Assembly: GCF_036906915.1 (NCBI RefSeq)
Contig: NZ_JBAKHX010000026.1
Span: 1-64,000 of the forward strand
DNA: 64,000 nucleotides
Reading direction: 5' to 3'
DNA from: Phytohabitans sp036906915
GTDB taxonomy: Bacteria; Actinomycetota; Actinomycetes; Mycobacteriales; Micromonosporaceae
Position numbers and translations under genes: made by a program. This document shows positions 1 through 7,664 of this stretch, in pieces (positions within the stretch are counted from its first letter, which is position 1; each line of letters opens with the position of its first letter). The notes beneath the pieces were generated by a model. That model saw nothing but the letters and a program-made list of their open reading frames with translations, did not search any database and was not told where the DNA came from.

Positions 1-111
1 CCCGCAGACCGCACAAAGCGGAGGGAGCGCAGCGACCGGAGCGACTGCGGTCTACAGGGCGGCATCCAAGGCGCGCCGGCCCCCGAGCCGGAGGCGGGAG
101 CACAGCCGTGA
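1..111 (+). CDS. C-terminal end of an upstream gene (partial)
   Basis: Frame 1 is open from the first base to a TGA at 109-111 and would encode about 36 residues ending in a Pro/Glu/Ala-rich tail. The stop overlaps the GTG start of the next gene in a GTGA arrangement, which is typical of translational coupling and is the main reason to treat it as real. ABC ATPase genes often precede FtsX-type permeases, so that is the likely identity, but nothing left in the window shows it. The stretch also contains an imperfect inverted repeat (arms AGACCGC/GCGGTCT), so it could instead be non-coding. Confidence 0.35.
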   Translation, partial: PADRTKRRERSDRSDCGLQGGIQGAPAPEPEAGAQP

Positions 112-3100
112 TCGCGCTGCTCTTGTCGATGCTGGCCGCCCGGCGGGCGCAGGCACTGGCTGTGCTGCTGCTCAGCGTGTTCGCCACCGGTGCCGCGGTT
201 GCCGGCCCGGTCTACCTGCGGGCCGTGGACCGGGCGGTGGTGCAGACCGAGGTGGCCGAGTCCGACCGGCGGGAGCAGACGCTGGCGTTGTCCACGTTCG
301 TGGGGGAGGAGAGCGGGCTCGACGCGGAGCGGTTCGACTCGATCGGCCCGAACATGGTCGAGGTCGACGGGTTCGACCAGGTGTACTCGACGCAGTACGC
401 GGTGCTGGGGCTGGAGCCGAAGGTCGGTGAGATCTCCTGGCTGGTGTTTCGCGGCGAGGTCTGCCCACACCTGCGGATGGTGGCCGGCCGGTGCGTCGCC
501 TCGGCGGGTGAGACGGTGCTCGGCGAGCACACCGCGCGCCGCCTCGGTCTGGCCCCGGGTGCCGCGATCACCGTGCAGGCCGCGCGATACGACGAGCAGG
601 CCAAGCGATACGTGCCGGATGGCGAGCCGGCCCGGCTGACCGTGGCGGGCGTCTACCAGCCCATCGACGTCGACGAGATCTACTGGGGACGGTCGGCGTT
701 CTTCGCCCTTGGGGCGCCCGACGCGACGCGGGAGCCCATCTTCGTCGGCCGGCAGACCGCCGACCGGGTCGACCACCGCACCGACTACCGCACCGTCGAG
801 GCGATCCCGCAGCCGGGCACGCTCACCGTCGACCGGGTCGACGAGGTCCGCGCCGACCTCGAGGACATGAGCGAAGACCTGGTGGGCGACGGTTCGATGT
901 TCGCCAGCGTCAACAGCGACCTCGAAGGGTTGCTCGACCGGATCGACCAGGCACAGACGCTCGCCCGCCGGGTGGTGCCCGTCGCGGCGGTGCCGCTCGT
1001 GGCGCTGTGCTGGTTCGTCATCTTCCTCGCGGTGGCGTACGGGGCGACCGGGCGCCGGCACGAGCTGGGACTGGTGGCGCTGCGCGGGTCGAGCCGGCCG
1101 GTGCGCTGGTGGCTGACCGCAGGCGAGAGCGTGCTCGCGATCCTGCTCGGCGCGCCGATCGGCTACCTGGCCGGCACGGCGGCGGTGTGGCTGGTGACCG
1201 AGGCGCGGTTCGGCATCGGGGCCGAGCTCGACACCGTTGCCCTGCCGTACGCCGGTGTGGCCCTCGCCGGCGCGCTGGCCGCCGCCCTGCTCGCCCAGCG
1301 CCCGCAGCTCGCCAGCCCGGTCGCCGACCTGCTGCGCCGGGTGCCGGCCCGGCAGGGGGTGTGGCGGTCGATGGCGGTGGAGGCCACCGTCGTCGTGCTC
1401 GCGGCCGTGGCAGTCTTCCAGCTGCGCGGCTTCTCCGGCGAGCTGGTCGGGCTGTCGCTGCTCGTGCCATCGCTGGTGGCCGTCGCCATCGCGCTGGTGG
1501 CGGCCCGTTTGCTGATGCCGCTCGCAAGCCGGCTCGGTGCACGTGCGCTGCGGCGCGGCAGGCTCGGCCCGGCCCTCGGCGCCCTCCAACTCGCCCGGCG
1601 CCCCGGCAGTCACCGGCTCTTCGTGCTGCTGACGGTCGCGGTGGCGCTGCTCGGATTCGCCGCCGTGGCGGTCGACGTGGCGGGCACGGCGCGCTCGGAG
1701 CGGGCCGTGGTGCAGACGGGTGCGCACCGGGTGCTTACCGTGCTGCCCGTCGACGCGGGCATCCTGCTGCACGCCGTGCGCGAGGTCGACCCGGACGGCC
1801 GGTACGCGATGGCGGCGGCCGTGATCACCCTCGACGACGGCGAACCGTCGCTGATCGTCGCCGACACCAGCCGGCTTGCCCAGGTAGCGGTGTGGCGGCC
1901 CGAGTTCGGACCGACGGCCGGCGAGGCGGCCGCACTGCTGCGGCCGGACACCCCGGAGCCGTACGAGGTGCGCACCGGGAGCCTCGCGGTCGACATCGAC
2001 TACACCGGTGCCAACAGCGCGGTCGGGCTCAACGCGGTGCTGCGGCCACTGTCCGGTGGAGCTTCGATCCGGGCCGGCTTCGGGATGATGACGCCGGGCG
2101 CGCGCACGTACACCGCCTCGGCGGGGGCGTGCGCCGAGGGCTGCCGGCTGCTCGCGTTGGAGTTGGCGGTGTTCGCGCGGTCCGCCTCCGAGCGGCCCGA
2201 GATCCTGGTCCGCGAGATGCGCGACGGCGCCTCCGGCCAGCCGATCCTGTCCACGGCCGACCTGACCGGCGCCGACCGGTGGCGGGGCGCCGACGATGAC
2301 ACCATGCGGGTCGAGCCGGGTGGTCTCGTCCTCGCCACCAGCAGCACGCCCCAGCTTTACAGTTGGGCGCTGCCCGCCGACCTGCCATACCCGCTGCCCG
2401 TGCTGCCCGCCGGTGAGCTGCCGAACTCCGGCGAACTGCCCGGCCTCGACGCCGAACGCGCCGAGGTGCGCGTGGTAGGCGAGGCGACAATCCTGCCCAA
2501 GGTGGGTGGCCACGGCGTGCTGGCCGACCTGGAGTACGCCGAACGCGCGGCGCTGGGCGGCACCCGCCTGGAGCAGCCACAGGTGTGGTTGACGGCCGAG
2601 GCGCCAGCCGACCTGGTCGACCGGCTTGCCACAAAGGGCCTGGTGGTGGCCGGTGACACCACCGCTGACGATGCCCGCGCCTCGCTCGACCGGCGGTCGC
2701 CTGCCCTCGCGATCTGGTTCCACCTGCTGGCAGCGGCGTTCGCGGTGCTGCTGGCGGTGGGCGGCCTGGCCCTGATGGCGGCGGTCGACCGGCGCCGGCG
2801 CGCCGAAGACATGCTCGTTCTGCACCGGCAGGGCATGCCGATCGGCATCGTCGGCCGCGCCGCACTCTGGAGCTACCTGCCCGTCGTCATGGTCGCGCTC
2901 GTGACCGGAGCGCTGGCCGCCGGCGTGGCCTGGTGGCTGGCCGGCGACTACCTGCCGGTGTTCGTCGACGACTCGATCCAGCTGCCGCTGCCCAGATGGC
3001 CGGCGCCGCTGGCCGTCGGTGTGCCGGCCGCACTCGCGGCTGTGGGGTTCGTCGCGGCCGCCATCGCGGTGGCCGTCGCGCTACGGCGGTCCGTCGTTAC

Positions 3101-3119
3101 GTCCCGCGTGCGAGACTAG
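108..3119 (+). CDS. FtsX-like ABC transporter permease
   Basis: A 1003-residue integral membrane protein of the FtsX/MacB-like permease class. An N-terminal membrane segment (about residues 8-32) is followed by a long extracytoplasmic region. A block of hydrophobic segments lies at about 288-312, 340-362, 382-400, 425-470 and 505-527. A second extracytoplasmic region follows, then three C-terminal segments near 868-892, 922-947 and 965-993. This duplicated architecture is typical of actinobacterial FtsX-type permeases that pair with a separate ATPase and act on lipids, lipoproteins or peptides; the substrate is unknown. The GTG start at 108 overlaps the stop of an upstream frame, suggesting the partner gene lies just outside the window. 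The gap to the next gene is 6 bp. Confidence 0.85.
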   Translation: MIALLLSMLAARRAQALAVLLLSVFATGAAVAGPVYLRAVDRAVVQTEVAESDRREQTLALSTFVGEESGLDAERFDSIGPNMVEVDGFDQVYSTQYAVLGLEPKVGEISWLVFRGEVCPHLRMVAGRCVASAGETVLGEHTARRLGLAPGAAITVQAARYDEQAKRYVPDGEPARLTVAGVYQPIDVDEIYWGRSAFFALGAPDATREPIFVGRQTADRVDHRTDYRTVEAIPQPGTLTVDRVDEVRADLEDMSEDLVGDGSMFASVNSDLEGLLDRIDQAQTLARRVVPVAAVPLVALCWFVIFLAVAYGATGRRHELGLVALRGSSRPVRWWLTAGESVLAILLGAPIGYLAGTAAVWLVTEARFGIGAELDTVALPYAGVALAGALAAALLAQRPQLASPVADLLRRVPARQGVWRSMAVEATVVVLAAVAVFQLRGFSGELVGLSLLVPSLVAVAIALVAARLLMPLASRLGARALRRGRLGPALGALQLARRPGSHRLFVLLTVAVALLGFAAVAVDVAGTARSERAVVQTGAHRVLTVLPVDAGILLHAVREVDPDGRYAMAAAVITLDDGEPSLIVADTSRLAQVAVWRPEFGPTAGEAAALLRPDTPEPYEVRTGSLAVDIDYTGANSAVGLNAVLRPLSGGASIRAGFGMMTPGARTYTASAGACAEGCRLLALELAVFARSASERPEILVREMRDGASGQPILSTADLTGADRWRGADDDTMRVEPGGLVLATSSTPQLYSWALPADLPYPLPVLPAGELPNSGELPGLDAERAEVRVVGEATILPKVGGHGVLADLEYAERAALGGTRLEQPQVWLTAEAPADLVDRLATKGLVVAGDTTADDARASLDRRSPALAIWFHLLAAAFAVLLAVGGLALMAAVDRRRRAEDMLVLHRQGMPIGIVGRAALWSYLPVVMVALVTGALAAGVAWWLAGDYLPVFVDDSIQLPLPRWPAPLAVGVPAALAAVGFVAAAIAVAVALRRSVVTSRVRD

Positions 3120-3125
3120 GGAACC

Positions 3126-4037
3126 ATGAGCGACCCACGTACCACACCGTCGATCTTCACCCGCGGCGCGGTCGACCTGAGCGCGTTGCGCACTCCCGCG
3201 CCGGCCTCGTCCACCCCGGCCCCGGCCACATCGCCGCCCGCGTCGCCCCCCGCGGGCCCCGGCGGCACGGCTGTGATCGACGTCACCGAAGCCACGTTCC
3301 AGTCCGAAGTCCTGGAGCGGTCGCTCACCACACCGGTCGTCATCGACTTCTGGGCCGACTGGTGCCAGCCGTGCAAGCAGCTCTCGCCGATCCTGGAGCG
3401 GCTGGCTGTCGAGGGCGCCGGCTCCTGGATCCTCGCCAAGATCGACGTAGACGCCAACCCGCGGCTCGCGCAGGCGTTCCGCATCCAGAGCATCCCGCAC
3501 GTGTTCGCGGTCATCGGCGGGCAGCCGGCCGAGCTGTTCGCCGGGGTGCTGCCCGAGGCGCACATCCGCCAGGCCATCGACGCGGTCCTCAAGGCCGCTG
3601 GGGTGCAGGGGACGGCCGCGCCGGAAGACCCGCGCCTCACCGAGGCCGACGACGCCCTGATGGCCGGCGACCTCGACCGGGCCGAGCAGGCGTACAGGAA
3701 GATCCTCGCCGAGTCGCCCGCCGACCAGTCGGCCGAGGCCGGTCTCGCCCAGGTCGGGCTCGCCCGCCGGATCGAAGGCATCAACCCGACCGAGGTGCTG
3801 GCGACGGCGCAGGCCAACCCCGACGACGTGCGGGCACAGCTGCTCGCCGCCGACGTCGAGGTGCTCAGCGGGCAGGCCGACCGCGCATACACCCGCCTGG
3901 TCGACCTCGTAAAGCGCACCGCCGGTGATGAGCGGGAGGAGATCCGCAAGCACCTGCTGTCGCTCTTCGCCGTGGCCGGTCCCGACGACCCAGCGGTGGC
4001 GAGCGCCCGGCGGGCGCTCGCGAGCGCACTATTTTAG
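3126..4037 (+). CDS. Thioredoxin-domain protein with C-terminal TPR-like region (YbbN/CnoX type)
   Basis: A 303-residue cytoplasmic protein. A low-complexity Pro/Ala/Ser leader (about residues 20-48) precedes a thioredoxin fold with the active-site motif WCQPC at residues 79-83 and the conserved cis-Pro loop (SIPHVF). The C-terminal half (about 170-303) is helical and TPR-like, with repeated Ala/Asp/Leu pairs. The combination matches the YbbN/CnoX family of chaperone-like thioredoxins, which protect proteins during oxidative stress. The CxxC is intact, so redox activity is possible, unlike E. coli YbbN, where it is degenerate. It starts 7 bp after the permease stop. Confidence 0.85.
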   Translation: MSDPRTTPSIFTRGAVDLSALRTPAPASSTPAPATSPPASPPAGPGGTAVIDVTEATFQSEVLERSLTTPVVIDFWADWCQPCKQLSPILERLAVEGAGSWILAKIDVDANPRLAQAFRIQSIPHVFAVIGGQPAELFAGVLPEAHIRQAIDAVLKAAGVQGTAAPEDPRLTEADDALMAGDLDRAEQAYRKILAESPADQSAEAGLAQVGLARRIEGINPTEVLATAQANPDDVRAQLLAADVEVLSGQADRAYTRLVDLVKRTAGDEREEIRKHLLSLFAVAGPDDPAVASARRALASALF

Positions 4038-4046
4038 GCGCCGCCC

Positions 4047-4982
4047 ATGCGCCGAATCGCTGTCCTCGACGCACCGTCGAACCTCGGTCTGCGCCCGCCG
4101 ACCGAGACGTCGGTGCCGGGCTGCGCCAAGGCGCCAGGCGCGCTCCGCGACCACGACCTCATCCAGCGACTCGACGCGCGCGACGCGGGCTGCCTCACCC
4201 CGCCCCGGTACGACCCGGGCGACTGGCGGCCGGGCGACGGCGTATGCCACGCCCGTGAGATCGCGAACTACTCGGCGCAGCTCGCCGGCCGCATCGGTGC
4301 CATCATCGAGGCCGGCGAGTTCCCGCTGATCCTCGGCGGCGACTGCTCGATACTGCTCGGCTCAGCCCTGGCGATGAACCGGCTCGGCGACACCCTCGGC
4401 GGTCGCGTCGGGCTGGTCTTCGTCGACGGTCACTCCGACTTCCGGCACCCCGGCAACGCCTCGTACGTCGGGGCGGCAGCCGGCGAAGACCTCGCCTTGG
4501 CCACCGGCCGGGGCCAGGCCGACCTCGCCGCCATCGAGGGCCGCCGGCCGTACTTCCGCGACATCGACGTGGTGGTGCTCGGCATCCGGGCGCAGGATGA
4601 GTACCGCCTAGACCTGCAAGCCGCCGGCATCATCACCCGGCCCGTGCCGGCCCTGCGCGCCGAAGGGGCCGCGCGCACCGCCCAATGGGCCCGCGAGCAG
4701 CTCACCGACTGCGTCGGATACTGGGTGCACATCGACGTCGACGTGCTCGACCCATCCGTCATGCCCGCCGTCGACGCACCGGATCCGGGCGGGATCGCGT
4801 TTCCGGAGCTGGAGTTGCTGCTGGGCGGGCTGGTATCGACACCCGACTGCCTGGGAGTCGAGATCACCGTCTTCGACCCCGACTACGACCCCGACGGCGA
4901 GTACGCCTCCGACATCACGGCAACCCTGGTGGCCGGCTTGGCCCGAGTAACCACACCCGAACCAATAGCCGAAATCGCCTAA
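4047..4982 (+). CDS. Arginase/agmatinase family hydrolase
   Basis: A 311-residue ureohydrolase-fold protein. The binuclear manganese signatures are present in order: GGDCS near residue 92, DGHSDF near 129, HIDVDVLDPSVMPAVD near 228 and EITVFDPDYD near 271. In the first motif the usual histidine of GGDH is cysteine, and the second reads DGH rather than DAH. These changes suggest a divergent subfamily with altered metal affinity or substrate, so arginase, formiminoglutamase and guanidino-acid hydrolase are all possible. The start lies 9 bp after the thioredoxin gene stop, suggesting co-transcription. The gene ends at a repeat-rich intergenic region. Confidence 0.8.
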   Translation: MRRIAVLDAPSNLGLRPPTETSVPGCAKAPGALRDHDLIQRLDARDAGCLTPPRYDPGDWRPGDGVCHAREIANYSAQLAGRIGAIIEAGEFPLILGGDCSILLGSALAMNRLGDTLGGRVGLVFVDGHSDFRHPGNASYVGAAAGEDLALATGRGQADLAAIEGRRPYFRDIDVVVLGIRAQDEYRLDLQAAGIITRPVPALRAEGAARTAQWAREQLTDCVGYWVHIDVDVLDPSVMPAVDAPDPGGIAFPELELLLGGLVSTPDCLGVEITVFDPDYDPDGEYASDITATLVAGLARVTTPEPIAEIA

Positions 4983-5022
4983 CCCGCCCACGTCCCGCAG
5001 GCCCGCGCCCCGCGCGCTCCCG

Positions 5023-5072
5023 CGTGCTCCGGGCCGCGCGTGCCGCGCGTGCTCCGGGCCGCGCGTGCCGCG
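5023..5072. repeat. 25-bp perfect tandem duplication
   Basis: The unit begins CGTGCTCCGGGCCGCGCG, is 25 bp long, and occurs twice in direct succession (5023-5047 and 5048-5072) without mismatch. The flanks contain shorter fragments of the same sequence. It lies 12 bp before the first palindromic element. Perfect identity suggests recent slippage. Confidence 0.85.
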
Positions 5073-5084
5073 CGCTCTCTCCTC

Positions 5085-5166
5085 GTCGATCAAGGACAAA
5101 CGCACGTGGTTCGATCTCCAAACCACGTGCATTCGCCCTTGATCGATGCGAATGGCCTTGATCGGC
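5085..5166 (+). repeat. 63-bp palindromic element, copy 1
   Basis: The core palindrome is 5085-5147. Its left arm starts GTCGATCAAGGACAAACGCA and its right arm ends TTGATCGAT. The central loop carries GATCTC, which defines this orientation. A third arm, CTTGATCGGC, begins 10 bp beyond the core end (5157). It lies between convergent genes. Confidence 0.9.
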
Positions 5167-5317
5167 GCACCGTGCGGTGCGAGGCCTGCGCGGGGCTGCC
5201 GCTCGATCCGATCATGGCGGGTGATCTTGCCGCTTGCGTGCCGGGACGGGTTGGCGACCCGCCTTTGGCTGGTGTCGGGGGGCCGAGGCGCGGGTGGTGA
5301 GCAGGCGGCATGAGGCC

Positions 5318-5398
5318 GCGATCAAGGGAATTTCGGTCGATCAAGGGCGAATGCACGCGGTTTTGAGATCGAACCGCGTGCATTCGCCCTTGATCGAC
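5318..5398 (-). repeat. 63-bp palindromic element, copy 2
   Basis: The core is 5336-5398 and is inverted relative to copy 1: the loop reads GAGATC, and the third arm (GATCAAG, ending 5326) lies on the left, again offset by 10 bp from the core. The stem has compensated changes (GCGCGG paired with CCGCGT), keeping most pairing. Confidence 0.9.
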
Positions 5399-5452
5399 GA
5401 AGGGGGCGCGCGGGCGCGGCGCGGCGCGCGGCGCGCTTGGGGGAGCTTGGCC

Positions 5453-5533
5453 GCGATCAAGGAGATGTCCGTCGATCAAGGGCGAATGCACGTGGTTTGG
5501 AGATCGAAGCACGTGCGTTTGCCCTTGATCGAC
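5453..5533 (-). repeat. 63-bp palindromic element, copy 3
   Basis: The core is 5471-5533, in the same orientation as copy 2, with the third arm GATCAAG ending at 5461, 10 bp from the core. It is followed by G/C-rich sequence up to the stop of the penicillin-binding protein gene. Confidence 0.9.
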
Positions 5534-5622
5534 GGGGAGAGGCGGGCGCGCGGCGCGCGCCCGGGGCGCGGGGCGGGGTGCGCCCGGGGCGGCGCGAGGC
5601 GGGATCGGCGGGGTGGGCGGGG

Positions 5623-7530
5623 TTAGAGGGCGCGGAGGAACTTTTCGGCTAGGGGGACGCTGCTGGCTGTACTGTCGCCGCCGTTTTCGACGAAGACGGC
5701 GAACGCCATGTCGCCCTGCCAGCCCACGAACCACGCATGCGTGTGTGCGGGGTTGTTGTCGAACTCGGCGGTGCCGGTCTTGCCGTGCACCGCGCCGCCG
5801 GGCACGTCCTTGAGCGCGGAGGCCGTGCCCGCGGTGACCACCTCGCGCATCATCTGGCGCAGCGGATCGACGGAGGATGCCTTGAGCTGCGGGCCGGCGG
5901 GTGCGGTCGACGCGGGTGCCGGGTCGAGGAGCAGTTTGGGCTGCTGCCACTGACCGCGGGCGACGGCCGCGGTGGCGGAGGCCATGGCGAGTGGGCTGAC
6001 CACGGTGGTGCCTTGCCCGAAGGCGGCCGCCGCGCGCTCGCCGGCGGAGCCGCCGGTGGAGACCTTGCCGGTGAAGGCGTCGATGCCCAGGTCCCACTTT
6101 CCTTCGAGGCCGAGTGACCGGCCGGCGTTGCCGAGCCCGTCATCGCCGAGCTTCGGGGCCAGCGACGCGAACGCCGTGTTGCACGATTTGGCGAAGTCGA
6201 CCCGGAACGGCACCTTGCCGAGGGCCATGTCGTGGGAGTTCTTGATCGCCGGCCGGCCGGGCACGTTGAGGGTCTTGGGGCAGTCGACGGCGCCGTTCAG
6301 GCTGACCGCTCCGGCGTCGAGCAGGCCGAGGGCGGACACCATCTTGAACGTCGAGCCGGGCGGCACGGAGGCGTTGAAGGCGAGGTTGTTGCCGCTGGCG
6401 CCGGGGCCGTTGGCGACCGCGAGGATCGAGCCGTCGCTGATCTTCAGCGCCACGATGGCGGTGTTGCGCGGGTTGCCCTTCAGCGCGGTGTCGGCGGCGT
6501 TCTGTACCTTGCGGTCGAGGGTGACCTTGAGTGGCGTGCCGGCTTTGGGTTCGCTGCGGAACACCTCGGCCACGGTCTCCGCCGGGGCGTCGGCAGACGG
6601 GCCCTTGCGGGTGATCACGACGGCCTGCCCGGTGGTGCCGCGCAGCTTCTCGTCGTACCTGCCCTGGAGCCCACCGTGACCGATGAGGTCGCCGATGACG
6701 AATTTGCCGGGGTTCTTGTCCATGTCCTCTTTGAGCACCGGGTCGACGGTGCCGAGCAGAGCGCGTGCGAATTCGCGGCTGGGCGCCAGATAACGCTGCT
6801 CCTGCCGGAACACAGTGCCGGGCAGATCTCGCAGCGACTGCTCGATTTGTGCGAATACCTCCTGGCGCAGCGACACCACGTCGACGAAGGCGTTTGGTTG
6901 AGCCTTGGCCACGGTGTCGGGGAGGTCCGCCATGCCGACCTCGGTGTTCACCGACTTGAACAGCCGGTCGAGGTCCTTGATCAGCACGTCGATCTGCGTG
7001 ATGCGCTGCGGCTCGACGCCGACGACCATGACGGGTTTCTTCTGGACGATCGGCTGCCCGGCGGCATCGACGATCGCGCCCCGGTCAGCGGCGAGGCGGC
7101 GGGTCGTGAGCACGTCGCCGGCGCTGAGCTTCTCCTGGATGATCTTTGGTTCCCAGATCACCTGCCAGGCGTCGTCTTTGGCCTGGCGCAGCCGGACGGT
7201 CGTCGGGTACGTCCAGTGGGCGCCGCCGGGAAGCGTCCAGTCGACGGTGACCGCGCTGGTGGCGATGTCTTTGGTGACCTTTGGATCACCCTCACGCTTG
7301 AGCGCCGGAGGGGTCTTGCCCAACTCGCCGGTGAGTGACTTGACCTGGTCGGCGACGTCGGTGGCGGGCACTTTCTGGCCGGTCGGGTCGACGAAGCCGA
7401 CCTCGTTGAGCTGGCCGCTTTTCCATCCGGCCAGAAAGGCATCGACCGTCTTGTCGGGTCCGTCCCCGCCTGAGCAGGCGGTCAGTGTGCCGGCCGCCAG
7501 CAGTACGCACGCAATCCCCGTGACACGCAT
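5623..7530 (-). CDS. Penicillin-binding protein, transpeptidase lipoprotein (NTF2-like N-terminus)
   Basis: A 635-residue secreted peptidoglycan transpeptidase. A short signal peptide ends in a lipobox (LTAC, Cys19), predicting lipid anchoring outside the membrane. An NTF2-like/MecA_N-type domain follows (about residues 25-135), then a PBP dimerisation domain (about 145-310) and a transpeptidase domain. The catalytic motifs are intact: STFK with Ser393, SCN near residue 448 and KTG near residue 583. The MecA-like layout is common in actinobacterial class B PBPs, which cross-link peptidoglycan; it does not by itself indicate beta-lactam resistance. The gene is divergent from the glutamate dehydrogenase gene and ends next to the palindromic repeats. 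Confidence 0.9.
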   Translation of the reverse strand: MRVTGIACVLLAAGTLTACSGGDGPDKTVDAFLAGWKSGQLNEVGFVDPTGQKVPATDVADQVKSLTGELGKTPPALKREGDPKVTKDIATSAVTVDWTLPGGAHWTYPTTVRLRQAKDDAWQVIWEPKIIQEKLSAGDVLTTRRLAADRGAIVDAAGQPIVQKKPVMVVGVEPQRITQIDVLIKDLDRLFKSVNTEVGMADLPDTVAKAQPNAFVDVVSLRQEVFAQIEQSLRDLPGTVFRQEQRYLAPSREFARALLGTVDPVLKEDMDKNPGKFVIGDLIGHGGLQGRYDEKLRGTTGQAVVITRKGPSADAPAETVAEVFRSEPKAGTPLKVTLDRKVQNAADTALKGNPRNTAIVALKISDGSILAVANGPGASGNNLAFNASVPPGSTFKMVSALGLLDAGAVSLNGAVDCPKTLNVPGRPAIKNSHDMALGKVPFRVDFAKSCNTAFASLAPKLGDDGLGNAGRSLGLEGKWDLGIDAFTGKVSTGGSAGERAAAAFGQGTTVVSPLAMASATAAVARGQWQQPKLLLDPAPASTAPAGPQLKASSVDPLRQMMREVVTAGTASALKDVPGGAVHGKTGTAEFDNNPAHTHAWFVGWQGDMAFAVFVENGGDSTASSVPLAEKFLRAL

Positions 7531-7664
7531 GTCCTCGACCGTAATACGTGTGACGCGATCGCCGATGCCCCGGTGATGCCTACTACTTCTGGGCCCGGGT
7601 ACTCAGACTAGGCTGACAGAAGAACCGGCCCACAACGGTGTGGGCGAGGGGGGAGTGTGCACCC

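Larger units (their letters stand above)
4983..5622. other. 640-bp intergenic region, repeat-rich, between convergent genes
   Basis: This gap lies between the arginase-family gene (+) and the penicillin-binding protein gene (-). It holds no credible gene. It contains a 25-bp perfect tandem duplication (5023-5072), three copies of the 63-bp palindromic element, and G/C-rich simple sequence (for example 5401-5450 and 5534-5620). Short open frames here run through the palindromes and have no coding character. Confidence 0.7.
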
